A stretch of 64,000 nt of DNA from contig NZ_CP150661.1 of assembly GCF_038024105.1 (NCBI RefSeq), positions 2,747,001-2,811,000 on the forward strand, given 5' to 3'. Numbering within the stretch: the first letter of the stretch is position 1; each line of letters opens with the position of its first letter. Below, one piece after another: positions 31,153 to 40,732 of this stretch. Position numbers and translations under genes: made by a program. The notes beneath the pieces are model-generated. The model was not told where the DNA came from, made no database searches, and saw nothing but the letters and a program-made list of their open reading frames with translations. The stretch is from Polaribacter butkevichii (GTDB taxonomy: Bacteria; Bacteroidota; Bacteroidia; Flavobacteriales; Flavobacteriaceae).

Positions 31153-32292
31153 ATGAAAAAAGTTATCAAGTCAATTATATATCTATCTATTTTAATAGTT
31201 TCATTTCATAATTATTTTGCGCAAGAAAAACATAGTAGTTTTAAACCAGGGGAAATCTGGAAAGATACAGATGGTGTACATATTAATGCACATGGAGCAG
31301 GAGTATTAACTAAAAATGATACTTATTATTTATTTGGAGAACACAAAGTTAAAGGTAGTAGAGGAAACCAATCTTGGGTTGGTGTAAGGGTTTATTCATC
31401 TAAAGATTTATACAATTGGAAAAATGAAGGAGTTGCTTTAAAAGTAACAAAAGACCCATCATCTAAATTAGTAGAAGGCAGTGTAATTGAGCGCCCAAAA
31501 GTTATTTATAATGATAAAACTAAGAAATATGTTATGTGGTTTCATCACGAATTAAAAGGCAGAGGTTATGATGCTGCATTAGTTGGTGTTGCAGTTTCAG
31601 ATAATGTTACAGGCCCTTATAATTATATAGATAGTTTTAGAATGCACGCTAATGTATGGCCTAAAAACTTTACTGAAAAACAAAAGGAGCATGCAAAAAA
31701 AATGTCACAAGAAAAATTAAAATGGGGTGAAGGTTCTGTACACGGTGTTTATTTCTTAAGAGATTTTAAAAGCGGACAAATGTCTAGAGATATGACGCTT
31801 TTTAAAGATGATGATGGTGTTGCATATCACATTACAGCATCCGAAGAAAATGGAACTTTAATAATATCTAAATTAAGTTCTGATTTTCTTTCGCTTTCAG
31901 ATGAATATATACGTGTTTTTCCTGGAGGAAATAATGAGGCACCAGCTATATTTAAAAAAGATAAAAAGTATTTTATGATATCTTCTGGTTTAACAGGTTG
32001 GGACCCAAATAGTGCAAGATCTGCAATGGCAGATAATATGCTTGGTAGTTGGATTTCTTTAGGAAACCCTGCAAGAGGTAATGAAAAAGAAAGAAAAACT
32101 ACTTTTCATAGTCAAAGTACTCACATTTTACCAGTAATGGGTAAAAAAGATGCTTATATTTTTATGGCAGATAGATGGATGCCTCAAAACGCAATTAATG
32201 GCAGATATGTATGGTTGCCAATTGAGTTTGAAGATGAAAAGCCAATAATAAAATGGTATTCTGAATGGAGTTTAGATTTTTTTGATAAATAA
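31153..32292 (+). CDS. GH43 enzyme of the same type as the one at 23505, single domain
   Basis: This protein has 379 residues with a signal peptide (ends about residue 24, YFAQ) and is a lone catalytic propeller. The opening PGEIWKDTDGVHINAHGAG parallels NGTFWRDTAGNRINAHGVA in the larger GH43. The general-acid candidate is Glu262 in NNEAPAIF; GLTGWDPNSARS and Gln321 in HSQSTHI repeat the Glu/Gln arrangement of exo-beta-1,3-galactanases. It carries a longer insertion at about 165-210 (HANVWPKNFTEKQKEHAKK) absent from the other copy. With no sorting tail it is probably periplasmic, and may finish oligosaccharides that the surface enzyme started. It lies 12 bases before a sulfatase. Confidence 0.85.
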   Translation: MKKVIKSIIYLSILIVSFHNYFAQEKHSSFKPGEIWKDTDGVHINAHGAGVLTKNDTYYLFGEHKVKGSRGNQSWVGVRVYSSKDLYNWKNEGVALKVTKDPSSKLVEGSVIERPKVIYNDKTKKYVMWFHHELKGRGYDAALVGVAVSDNVTGPYNYIDSFRMHANVWPKNFTEKQKEHAKKMSQEKLKWGEGSVHGVYFLRDFKSGQMSRDMTLFKDDDGVAYHITASEENGTLIISKLSSDFLSLSDEYIRVFPGGNNEAPAIFKKDKKYFMISSGLTGWDPNSARSAMADNMLGSWISLGNPARGNEKERKTTFHSQSTHILPVMGKKDAYIFMADRWMPQNAINGRYVWLPIEFEDEKPIIKWYSEWSLDFFDK

Positions 32293-32303
32293 AAATTAAT
32301 AAT

Positions 32304-33740
32304 ATGAAATTAAATAGTATTTGTTTAAGTTTTTTTATTCTACTGGTAATCAGCTTTAGCTGTAAAACTAAAGAAACTAACAGTAAAAACAGATTAGTAA
32401 CAAGTAAAAAACTAAAAAATGTACAACCAAATGTTATCATAATTTTAATTGATGATGCTGGCTATGTAGATTTTGGTTTTATGGGTAGTGAAGATTTACA
32501 AACGCCTAACATAGATAAATTAGCAAAAAGCGGAGTTGTATTTACAGATGCACATGTTAGTGCAACAGTTTGTGCACCTTCTAGAGCAGGTTTAATTACG
32601 GGTAAATACCAACAACGATTTGGATTTGAGGCAAATGGAACAGCAGGAATTGGTTTAAGTGATAACGTAACTACAATTGCAAATGTGTTTCAAAAAAATG
32701 GTTACAATACATATGCTTTAGGAAAATGGCATTTAGGAGAAGACGTTTCAGACCATCCAAACCAAAGAGGTTTTGATGATTTTTATGGTTTTATTTCTGG
32801 TAGTAGATCTTATTTTCCAATAAAAAATCCATCAAGAAATGATATGTTACAAAATAATGGAGAACGTGTAGTTTTTGACGGTTATATGACAGATGTTTTA
32901 GGAGATCAATCTCTAAAATATATAGAGGATTCTAAAGACCAACCATTTTTTATGTATTTATCATACAATGCTGTGCATACCCCAATGCACGCTAAAAAAG
33001 AAGATTTAGAAAAATTTAAAAACCATCCAAGACAAAAATTAGCTGCAATGACTTGGTCTTTAGATAAAAACATAGGTAAATTAACAGATAAATTAGAAAC
33101 CTTAGGGGTTAGAGATAATACAATTATATATTTTTTAAGTGATAATGGTGGGGCTCATAATAACGAATCGAAAACGGGGCCTTTAAAAGGTTGGAAAGGT
33201 AATAACTTTGAAGGTGGCCACCGTGTGCCATTTGTAATGAGTTGGCCTTCAATAATTAAAGGTAATGAGAAATTTAATGGATTAACCTCATCACTAGATA
33301 TTTTTGCAACTTCAATAGCAGCAGCAAATATTTATGAAGAAAATTTAGAGTTAGATGGAGTTAATTTAATGCCATATTTAAATAATACTAAAACAGGTAA
33401 TCCTCATAAAAACTTATTTTGGAAAAAACTAGAGGCTTCTGCAATTAGAACTGGAAATTACAAAATGATTACTTTAAATAATTATGGATCTGTAGTTTAT
33501 AATCTGAAAGAAGACTTAGGAGAAACAAGAAATATAATAAATTCAAAAGTTTCTATTTCAGAAAATTTAAAGAAAACTTATAAAGATTGGGAAAAAACGT
33601 TAATGAAACCATTATGGGATGAAGGCGAAAGTTGGTTAAATGTTTCAAATCATATTCATCAAAGCTTAATGGAAAATAAAAAGACAGATTATAAAGATAT
33701 TTGGAATCCTGCTTACAAGAAAGCACATCCAAAAAAGTAA
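32304..33740 (+). CDS. S1-family (formylglycine) sulfatase, lipoprotein
   Basis: This sulfatase has 478 residues with a lipobox ending at Cys20 (VISFSC). The metal site is VIIILIDDAGYVDFGFMG, and the formylglycine motif CAPSRAGLITGKY has its Cys at 90. LGKWHLGED, FLSDNGGAHNNESKTGPLKG and EGGHRVPFVMSWP complete the arylsulfatase pattern. The QQRFGFE after the active site and the GFYGF-type segment (FDDFYGFISGSRSYF) are typical of sulfatases from marine galactan loci, although the subfamily is not set here. It is the last gene before a 596-base gap and the second SusCD unit. Confidence 0.95.
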   Translation: MKLNSICLSFFILLVISFSCKTKETNSKNRLVTSKKLKNVQPNVIIILIDDAGYVDFGFMGSEDLQTPNIDKLAKSGVVFTDAHVSATVCAPSRAGLITGKYQQRFGFEANGTAGIGLSDNVTTIANVFQKNGYNTYALGKWHLGEDVSDHPNQRGFDDFYGFISGSRSYFPIKNPSRNDMLQNNGERVVFDGYMTDVLGDQSLKYIEDSKDQPFFMYLSYNAVHTPMHAKKEDLEKFKNHPRQKLAAMTWSLDKNIGKLTDKLETLGVRDNTIIYFLSDNGGAHNNESKTGPLKGWKGNNFEGGHRVPFVMSWPSIIKGNEKFNGLTSSLDIFATSIAAANIYEENLELDGVNLMPYLNNTKTGNPHKNLFWKKLEASAIRTGNYKMITLNNYGSVVYNLKEDLGETRNIINSKVSISENLKKTYKDWEKTLMKPLWDEGESWLNVSNHIHQSLMENKKTDYKDIWNPAYKKAHPKK

Positions 33741-34336
33741 GATTTTTTTAATTGTATTTACATTCTTTTTGGTTTTTTAATTAAATTTCAAAACTTAAAA
33801 AATAACGATATAAAGCTTATATCAAATGGACAAATATTTATACATTAATTTAATGTATAAATATTCTTTTATGAGTTTTTAATGCAAATAAATTGGTTGC
33901 GTAAGTCATCAATTATGTAGGCAATTGTTTAGATTGATCTATTATTGGAAAATAAAAAAGCCTTACAATTATAGAACTACTTTTTATTTAGTATGGCAGC
34001 ATTTTCTAGCTAATCCTCACAAACCTCTTTTCTCTTCAGTAGCTTTAAACTTTACATACAAACATGATTCAGTTTGTATATGTCAAATTAATTTATCCTT
34101 AATATTTATAGCTTTAAATTATATAAATATTAATATAAAAGTATTTTTGTTGATGTTTTTAGTTGTTTTATCCATTTTTTCATGTATTCTAAATGCTAAA
34201 TTGCACTCAGTTATGTTAATGAGATGTTAATTGAATCTTAATTTTAGTTAATACTTAAAGTGTTTATAAAAAACATTCTTTTAGCTTAACGTTTTTCTTA
34301 CATAATAAACAATAAACGCAAACCAAATATTAAAGT
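33741..34336 (+). other. Non-coding gap upstream of the second susCD unit
   Basis: This is a 596-base gap. A 101-codon open frame at 33925-34230 begins with TTG, has a hydrophobic but unstructured translation, no signal peptide logic and no family resemblance, so I do not call it. The gap probably holds the promoter and leader for susC; I could not find a clean TAnnTTTG motif in the last 140 bases. No RNA gene or repeat is recognised. Confidence 0.5.
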
Positions 34337-37300
34337 ATGAAGAATACAAAACATCTAATCGTCTTATTTATTTTACTTGCCCAAACTGTGTTTTCGCAAA
34401 TTTCAATAGAGGGAACTGTAAAAGACCCGGAAGGAAACCTTTTACCTGGAGCCAGTGTTTTAGAGAAAGGGACCACGAATGGATTTTCAACAAATTTTGA
34501 CGGTCAATATGTAATTTCAGTGTCAAATACAGATGCCGTTTTAGTTTTTGCCTATTTAGGGTACAAAAAGAAAGAAGTTGCTGTTAAAAATCAAAAATCA
34601 ATAAATGTAGTTTTAGAAAATGATGACAATCAACTTGATGAAATTGTACTAGTAGGTTTTGGTACTCAGAAAAAAGAGAGTTTGGTAAGTTCTATTACTA
34701 CAATTACTCCATCAGAACTGCAAGCACCTACTAGTAATCTTACCTCAATGTTAGCTGGTAGAGTTGCCGGTATGATTGCTTTTCAAAGAAGTGGTGAGCC
34801 AGGAGCAGATAATTCCGATTTTTTTATTAGAGGTTTAAGTTCATTCGGAACTGGTAGGCAAAATCCATTAATTCTTATTGATGGTATTGAATCTACAAAT
34901 ACAGATATGGCCAGATTACAACCAGATGATATTGATTCTTTTTCTGTTTTAAAAGATGCTGCAGCTTCCTCTATATATGGAGCACGTGGTGCAAATGGAG
35001 TGGTTTTAATTTCAACAAAAGTTGGTAAAGTTGGTGCAGCTAAATTTGACGTTAGAATAGAGAACAGGTTTTCTTCTAATACAGACAACTTTAAAATGGC
35101 AGATAACATTACCTACATGAAGTTGGCAAACGAAGCAAATTTAACTAGAGATCCTTTAGCGCAATTGCCTTACTCTCAAAACAAAATTGAAAGAACAGCA
35201 GCTGGCGATAATCCTTTATTATACCCAAATAATAATTGGATAGATAGATTGATAAAAGATTTTTCTTGGAACCAAGCATTTAATATAAGTGCAAGTGGAG
35301 GTGCTGAAAAAGCTCGTTATTACGTTGCAGGTACATTTAATGTAGATAATGGTTTAATAAAACAAAACAGTTTAAATGGTGTGGATAATAATATAAAATT
35401 GCAAAATTATTCAATAAGAACAAACATAAATTTACAGTTAACACCAACAACAGAAGGTATCATAAGAATGTATGGTCAGTTTGATGATTACAAAGGGCCA
35501 ATTGGAGGAAGAGATGCTCAAGGTAGAAGAATAAATGGGGGACAACGTATTTTTAGTTCTGCTTTGTATTCAAATCCAGTATTGTTTCCAGACATTTATC
35601 CAGCAGAACTTTCACCATTTACAACACACCCAATGTTTGGTGGTGCAGAAACAAGACCAGGAAGTGGTGTTTTAGCTCAAAACCCTTATGCAGAAGCTGT
35701 AAGTGGTTTTCAAGAATATAAAAACTCAACTTTTCAGGTACAATTAGAGTTAAAACAAAATTTAGACTTTATAACAGAAGGCTTAAGTGCTAGAGCAATG
35801 GGTTATATCAGAAGATTTCAATACTTTGATGTAAGTAGAGGTTTTAACCCCTTTTATTACTCATCAAGAAAAAACCCAGAAAACGGAGAAATTATATTAA
35901 ATGTAATTAATGATGGTAGTGAAGGTGCTATTGGTGGTCTTGCAGGAGCAGGTACTGAATTTTTAGATTACAGTCCAGGTGAAAAAAATATAGATGCTAG
36001 AATACATATAGAGACTGCTATAAACTATAATAGAACGTTTAATAAAGTACACAATGTTTCAGGAATGTTAGTTAACTTATTGCAAAGTTTTCAGACAGGA
36101 AATGCAGGGTTTTTAGAAGCATCTTTACCAAGAAGAAATAATAGTTTTTCTGGTAGATTTACTTATGATTATGATAGTAGATATTTAGTAGAATTCAATT
36201 TTGGTTATAATGGTTCTGAACGTTTTGATTCTGGAAAAAGATTTGGTTTCTTTCCTTCAGTAGGTTTAGCATATAGAGTTTCTAATGAGAAGTTTTTTGA
36301 GCCAGTTAAAAACGTATTAACAGATTTTAAATTTAGAGCTACTTTTGGTACTGTTGGTAATGATGATATTGGAGGAACTCCTCAAGATCGTTTTTTCTAT
36401 TTAGCAGGTGTAAATCTTAATAATGATACTTATGGAGCTACTTTTGGTCAGGATTTTGAGTTTTCTAGACCTGGTGTATCAACAACAAGTTATGCAAATA
36501 GAAATATTAGTTGGGAAACCTCTGAACAATTAAATATTGGAATAGATTTTGAAATTTTAAATTCTTTAAAAATAAACGCAGATTATTTTAAACAAACAAG
36601 GTCTAATATACTTCAGGTAAGGCAAGATGTGGGGGCAACTCAAGGATTACAACTTACTCCTAGAACTAATTTTGGTAAAGCGCAAACACAAGGTTTTGAA
36701 TTATCTTTAGATTATAATAAACAGTTTGGTAGAGATTGGTGGACTAGTATACGTGGTAACCTTACCTACTCTAGAAGTAAGGTTTTACAGTTTGCAGAAC
36801 TTGATTATCCTGATGAACTATCTTATTTAAGACAAAAAGGGAATTCAGTTGCACAAACATATGGTCTTATTGCAGAGCGTTTGTTTATTGATGACGAAGA
36901 AGTTGCCAATTCACCTACTCAGTTTGGTGATGTTCGTGGTGGAGATATTAAATATAGAGATGTAAATGGAGATGGCGTAATTAGTAATACAGATAGAGTA
37001 CCAATTGGTTTACCAAGAGTGCCAGAGCTTATTTTTGGTTTTGGAGGTACAGTAGGTTACAAAGGTTTTGATCTAAGTATTTTCTTTCAAGGTTCTGGTA
37101 GATCTAGCTTTTTTATAAACCCATCATTAATTCAGCCATTTTTTATTAATGGAAGATCAGAAAGTGGTTTATTACAAGCAATTGCAGACAGCCACTGGTC
37201 TGAAGAAAATAGAGATATTTACGCTTTTTGGCCTAGATTAAGTACCAATCAAGAAGTTAATAACAATCAAACATCAACTTGGTGGATGAGAAATGGAGCT

Positions 37301-37510
37301 TTTTTAAGACTCAAAAATATAGAAGCTGGTTACAATGCTCCAGAAAATTTTTATAAAAAATTAGGACTTAAAAATTTAAGAGTATATGCAAGTGCTATTA
37401 ATGTTGCGGTTTGGAGTTCTTTTGATTTGTGGGATCCAGAACAAGGGGCTAATGGATTAGGATATCCAATACAAGGCACCTATAATATTGGATTAACAGC
37501 TAGATTTTAA
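34337..37510 (+). CDS. SusC-like TonB-dependent receptor, complete
   Basis: This receptor has 1057 residues with a signal peptide cleaved near FSQ/ISIEG (residue 22). A carboxypeptidase-D regulatory-like domain (~23-95: GTVKDPEGNLLPGASVLEKG) is followed by the TonB-box region (ENDDNQLDEIVLVGFGTQKK), the plug (~115-230, with ILIDGIESTNTDMARLQPDD and SVLKDAAASSIYGARGANGV) and a 22-strand barrel ending in GTYNIGLTARF. It imports oligosaccharides from the surface enzymes into the periplasm. SusD follows 4 bases after the stop. No FecR or anti-sigma interaction extension is seen, so it is a plain SusC rather than a signalling transducer. Confidence 0.97.
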   Translation: MKNTKHLIVLFILLAQTVFSQISIEGTVKDPEGNLLPGASVLEKGTTNGFSTNFDGQYVISVSNTDAVLVFAYLGYKKKEVAVKNQKSINVVLENDDNQLDEIVLVGFGTQKKESLVSSITTITPSELQAPTSNLTSMLAGRVAGMIAFQRSGEPGADNSDFFIRGLSSFGTGRQNPLILIDGIESTNTDMARLQPDDIDSFSVLKDAAASSIYGARGANGVVLISTKVGKVGAAKFDVRIENRFSSNTDNFKMADNITYMKLANEANLTRDPLAQLPYSQNKIERTAAGDNPLLYPNNNWIDRLIKDFSWNQAFNISASGGAEKARYYVAGTFNVDNGLIKQNSLNGVDNNIKLQNYSIRTNINLQLTPTTEGIIRMYGQFDDYKGPIGGRDAQGRRINGGQRIFSSALYSNPVLFPDIYPAELSPFTTHPMFGGAETRPGSGVLAQNPYAEAVSGFQEYKNSTFQVQLELKQNLDFITEGLSARAMGYIRRFQYFDVSRGFNPFYYSSRKNPENGEIILNVINDGSEGAIGGLAGAGTEFLDYSPGEKNIDARIHIETAINYNRTFNKVHNVSGMLVNLLQSFQTGNAGFLEASLPRRNNSFSGRFTYDYDSRYLVEFNFGYNGSERFDSGKRFGFFPSVGLAYRVSNEKFFEPVKNVLTDFKFRATFGTVGNDDIGGTPQDRFFYLAGVNLNNDTYGATFGQDFEFSRPGVSTTSYANRNISWETSEQLNIGIDFEILNSLKINADYFKQTRSNILQVRQDVGATQGLQLTPRTNFGKAQTQGFELSLDYNKQFGRDWWTSIRGNLTYSRSKVLQFAELDYPDELSYLRQKGNSVAQTYGLIAERLFIDDEEVANSPTQFGDVRGGDIKYRDVNGDGVISNTDRVPIGLPRVPELIFGFGGTVGYKGFDLSIFFQGSGRSSFFINPSLIQPFFINGRSESGLLQAIADSHWSEENRDIYAFWPRLSTNQEVNNNQTSTWWMRNGAFLRLKNIEAGYNAPENFYKKLGLKNLRVYASAINVAVWSSFDLWDPEQGANGLGYPIQGTYNIGLTARF

Positions 37511-37514
37511 AAAA

Positions 37515-39473
37515 ATGATTAATTTAAAAAATAAAAAAATGAGTTTGTATTTTAAAAAAATTAAAGTATTTGCTGTGTTTGTGGCACTAACTATAAGTTT
37601 TCAATCTTGCGATAGTTTTTTAGATATAGTTCCTGATAATGTAGCAACTATAGATAATGCCTTTACACTAAGAAATGAGGCCGAAAAATACTTGTTTACT
37701 TGTTATTCATACATTCCAAAAAACGGAGATATTAATTATAACATAGGTATGTTATCAGGAGATGAAGTTTGGAAAAATAATGTTGCACTTCCTAATATGC
37801 CTAGTACCCAAATAGCTATTGGTAACCAAGCTGTAGGTACAGTTTTTCAAAACGCTTGGGACGGTAATAGAGACGGTGCTGGTCCATCGAATAACTACGA
37901 TATTTATGATGGAATTAGACATTGTAATATTTTTATAGAAGCTGTTAGTAATACTGATAATGTTAGAGATTTAGATGCTTCGGAAAGAGAGCGTTGGATT
38001 GCTGAAGCGCAGTTTTTAAAAGCTTATTATCATTATTATTTATTAAGAATGTATGGACCAATTCCTATTATAGATAAGAATATTCCTATTGAAGCATCAA
38101 CAGAAGAAATAAATGTTTTTAGAGAACCTTTTGATGATTGTGTAACTTATATATCAAATTTATTAGATACATCTGCAGAAAAATTACCAGAATCTATACA
38201 AGATGTTACCAATGAATTAGGTAGAATTACAAGGCCAATTGCATTGGGTATAAAAGCCAAATTATTAACAATGGCAGCTAGCCCTTTATTTAATGGAAAT
38301 CCAGATTATGCAGGTTTTACAGATAGTAAAGGAAGACAGTTAATAAGCACAACATCAGATTCTGAAAAATGGAATAAAGCCGCAGATGCTGCGTTAGCTG
38401 CTATTCAATCTGCAGAAGCTATAGGAAGTAGTTTGTATTACTTTCCTCAAAATCAGTTTAATTTATCCGATACTACATTAACTAAAATGAGTATTAGACA
38501 GGCTGTTACAGAGCGATGGAATCAAGAGGTAATATGGTCCAATCCAAATAGTAGAACAGGAGCTTTACAGTATTATTGTATGGTTCCTTTGAGCTCAGAA
38601 TACACGCATACTTTAGCCCAAAAAATATTATCACCACCATTAAAAATTGCTAAAATGTACTACACTAAAAATGGAGTACCTATGAATGAAGATAGAACTT
38701 TAAACTTTGGGAATGATACAGATTTAAGAATTGGAGATGCGGACCATCGTTATAATATTTTAGAAGGATATAGAACAGCTAGGATTCATTTTGATAGAGA
38801 GCCTCGTTTTTATGCAAATTTAGGTTTTGATGGTAGTACTTTTTATAAAGACGATAGTCCATCTAGATCAGATGAAGATACTTGGGTAATTCGTTCTAAA
38901 TTTAACGATTATTCGGGTAGTAATGCGGGTGTACTTTACAATGTTACAGGATATTATATTAAGAAGTTGATAGATAGAAGGATGACAAATTCTACTCAAA
39001 ACCCATATAGAACTTATGGTTGGCCAGAACTAAGATTGGCAGACTTATACCTTTTGTATGCAGAGGCTTTAAATGAAGCTTCTGGGCCAACACCAGAAGT
39101 TTTAAGATATATAGATTTAGTTAGAGCAAGAGCTGGTTTAAAAGGTGTTGCTACATCTTGGTCTACGTATTCTGTAAATCCATCAAAATACACCACTAAA
39201 GAAGGGATGAGGGAAATAATTCATCATGAGAGGCTAATCGAAATGTCTTTCGAAGGACAAAGATTTTGGGATTTAAGACGTTGGAAAAAAGCTGCTGAAG
39301 AATTAAATAAACCAATTCAAGGATGGAACTTTACTGGAATTGAAGAAGCTGAATATTATCAAATACAAACTTTAGAACTACAAAGATTTGTTGCACCAAG
39401 AGATTATTTATGGCCAATTTCTGAAAACACATTATTACAAAACCCTAATTTGGAGCAAAACCCAGGTTGGTAA
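37515..39473 (+). CDS. SusD/RagB-family surface glycan-binding lipoprotein
   Basis: The protein has 652 residues from the first Met. The second Met at residue 9 (37539) gives a more ordinary signal peptide, with the lipobox ending FQSC (Cys32 from the first start, Cys24 from the second), and may be the true start. SusD signatures are WIAEAQFLKAYYHYYLLRMYG, WPELRLADLYLLYAEALNEA, IDLVRARAGL, MSFEGQRFWDLRRWKKA and the tail LWPISENTLLQNPNLEQNPGW. It forms the lid of the SusC at 34337. Two further surface lipoproteins follow, in the usual order of a four-gene uptake unit. Confidence 0.96.
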   Translation: MINLKNKKMSLYFKKIKVFAVFVALTISFQSCDSFLDIVPDNVATIDNAFTLRNEAEKYLFTCYSYIPKNGDINYNIGMLSGDEVWKNNVALPNMPSTQIAIGNQAVGTVFQNAWDGNRDGAGPSNNYDIYDGIRHCNIFIEAVSNTDNVRDLDASERERWIAEAQFLKAYYHYYLLRMYGPIPIIDKNIPIEASTEEINVFREPFDDCVTYISNLLDTSAEKLPESIQDVTNELGRITRPIALGIKAKLLTMAASPLFNGNPDYAGFTDSKGRQLISTTSDSEKWNKAADAALAAIQSAEAIGSSLYYFPQNQFNLSDTTLTKMSIRQAVTERWNQEVIWSNPNSRTGALQYYCMVPLSSEYTHTLAQKILSPPLKIAKMYYTKNGVPMNEDRTLNFGNDTDLRIGDADHRYNILEGYRTARIHFDREPRFYANLGFDGSTFYKDDSPSRSDEDTWVIRSKFNDYSGSNAGVLYNVTGYYIKKLIDRRMTNSTQNPYRTYGWPELRLADLYLLYAEALNEASGPTPEVLRYIDLVRARAGLKGVATSWSTYSVNPSKYTTKEGMREIIHHERLIEMSFEGQRFWDLRRWKKAAEELNKPIQGWNFTGIEEAEYYQIQTLELQRFVAPRDYLWPISENTLLQNPNLEQNPGW

Positions 39474-39494
39474 TCAATTCTAAAATAATAACTT

Positions 39495-40703
39495 ATGAGA
39501 AACTTAATATTTAAAACCTGTTTATGTATACTTTGTATAGTCGCAACATTAACTTCTTGTGATAAAAGTGATAATTTTAACGAACCTTTAAGTGAAAATA
39601 GTACTGTACCAGAGCAGTTAACTAATATTTCTGTTACAAATGCGGCAGGTAAATCTAAAATTACATATTCACTTCCTAAAGATGATAATTTACTATATGT
39701 AAAAGCACTTTATAAGTTAGATACTGGTAAAGAAATTGAAGTAAAGTCTTCATTTTATAAAAAAACAATAGAGCTCGATGGTTTTTCTATTGCTGGTCCT
39801 AGAGAAGTAAGTTTAGTTACAGTAAGTAGAAACGAAATTGAATCTGCACCAATTATTATAACAGTAAATCCTTTAGATTCTCCTATTTACGATATTTACA
39901 AAAGTCTTACAGTGGGGCCTGATTTTGGTGGTTTGTTTTTAGAAGCTAAAAATCCAGAAAGAGCTGATATTGCTATTTTAGTAATGGAAAAAGATGAGAA
40001 TGGAGATTGGGAAACAACTGCTAATAGTGTGTACACAGGTACAGATGAAATTTTTAGAACAGTTAGAGGTTTAGATACAATATCTAGAGATTTTGCATTT
40101 ACAATTCGTGATCGTTTTTTAAATACTTCAGATACATTATTTCAAGCGGTAAAACCAATTTTTGAAACAGAAATACCAAGAACACAATATGCTGGCTTTC
40201 CATTACCAGGAGATGCTCCAACAAATGATTTTGGATTCGGTTTAGATAGATTATTTGATAATAATTTTATAGGCTGGCCAAGAATTTATATTACAGATGC
40301 TTCTGCACCTGCTCCTCATTCATTTACTATAGATTTAGGACAGGAATTAAAAATAAGTCGTGTTAAAATCTGGGATTATCCACAAGGAACTGCAGCAGGC
40401 TATATTTATTATTGGCAATTTAACATGCGTAATTTTGAGATTTGGGGTTCAAATAACCCAAGTGCAGATGGTAGCTTTGATAGTTGGGATTTGTTAGGTA
40501 CCTATGAAGTTGTAAAACCTTCTGGGTTGCCTTTAACACAGCAAAATGCTGAAGATTTAGAATTTGCACAAGATGGTTTCAATTGGCCAATTCCTATTAC
40601 ATCACCTAAATATAGATATTTAAGAATTAACAACTTAAAAAATTGGGCTGGTGGTGGCCGTTTAGCGATTGCAGAAATGAGAGTTTACGGAGATCCTAGA
40701 TAA
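39495..40703 (+). CDS. Surface lipoprotein, DUF4959/DUF5126/DUF5000 discoidin-like type
   Basis: This protein has 402 residues with a lipobox ending at Cys22 (ATLTSC). It begins with a fibronectin-like domain (~40-125, KITYSLPKDDNLLYVKALYKL), a middle beta domain (~125-230) and a C-terminal discoidin-type domain (~240-400, LFDNNFIGWPRIYITDASAP ... SFTIDLGQELKISRVKIWDY ... KYRYLRINNLKNW). This layout matches lipoproteins that regularly follow SusD and are thought to be surface glycan-binding proteins (SusE-like role). It lies 21 bases after susD. The discoidin-like fold suggests binding to galactose-type sugars, but that is inference. Confidence 0.85.
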   Translation: MRNLIFKTCLCILCIVATLTSCDKSDNFNEPLSENSTVPEQLTNISVTNAAGKSKITYSLPKDDNLLYVKALYKLDTGKEIEVKSSFYKKTIELDGFSIAGPREVSLVTVSRNEIESAPIIITVNPLDSPIYDIYKSLTVGPDFGGLFLEAKNPERADIAILVMEKDENGDWETTANSVYTGTDEIFRTVRGLDTISRDFAFTIRDRFLNTSDTLFQAVKPIFETEIPRTQYAGFPLPGDAPTNDFGFGLDRLFDNNFIGWPRIYITDASAPAPHSFTIDLGQELKISRVKIWDYPQGTAAGYIYYWQFNMRNFEIWGSNNPSADGSFDSWDLLGTYEVVKPSGLPLTQQNAEDLEFAQDGFNWPIPITSPKYRYLRINNLKNWAGGGRLAIAEMRVYGDPR

Positions 40704-40732
40704 TAATAAATACTAATAAATTAATTAATATT

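Noticed and set aside
33925..34230. 101-codon open frame between the sulfatase and susC
   Set aside because: TTG start, no ordered signal peptide or domain, composition like AT-rich non-coding DNA.
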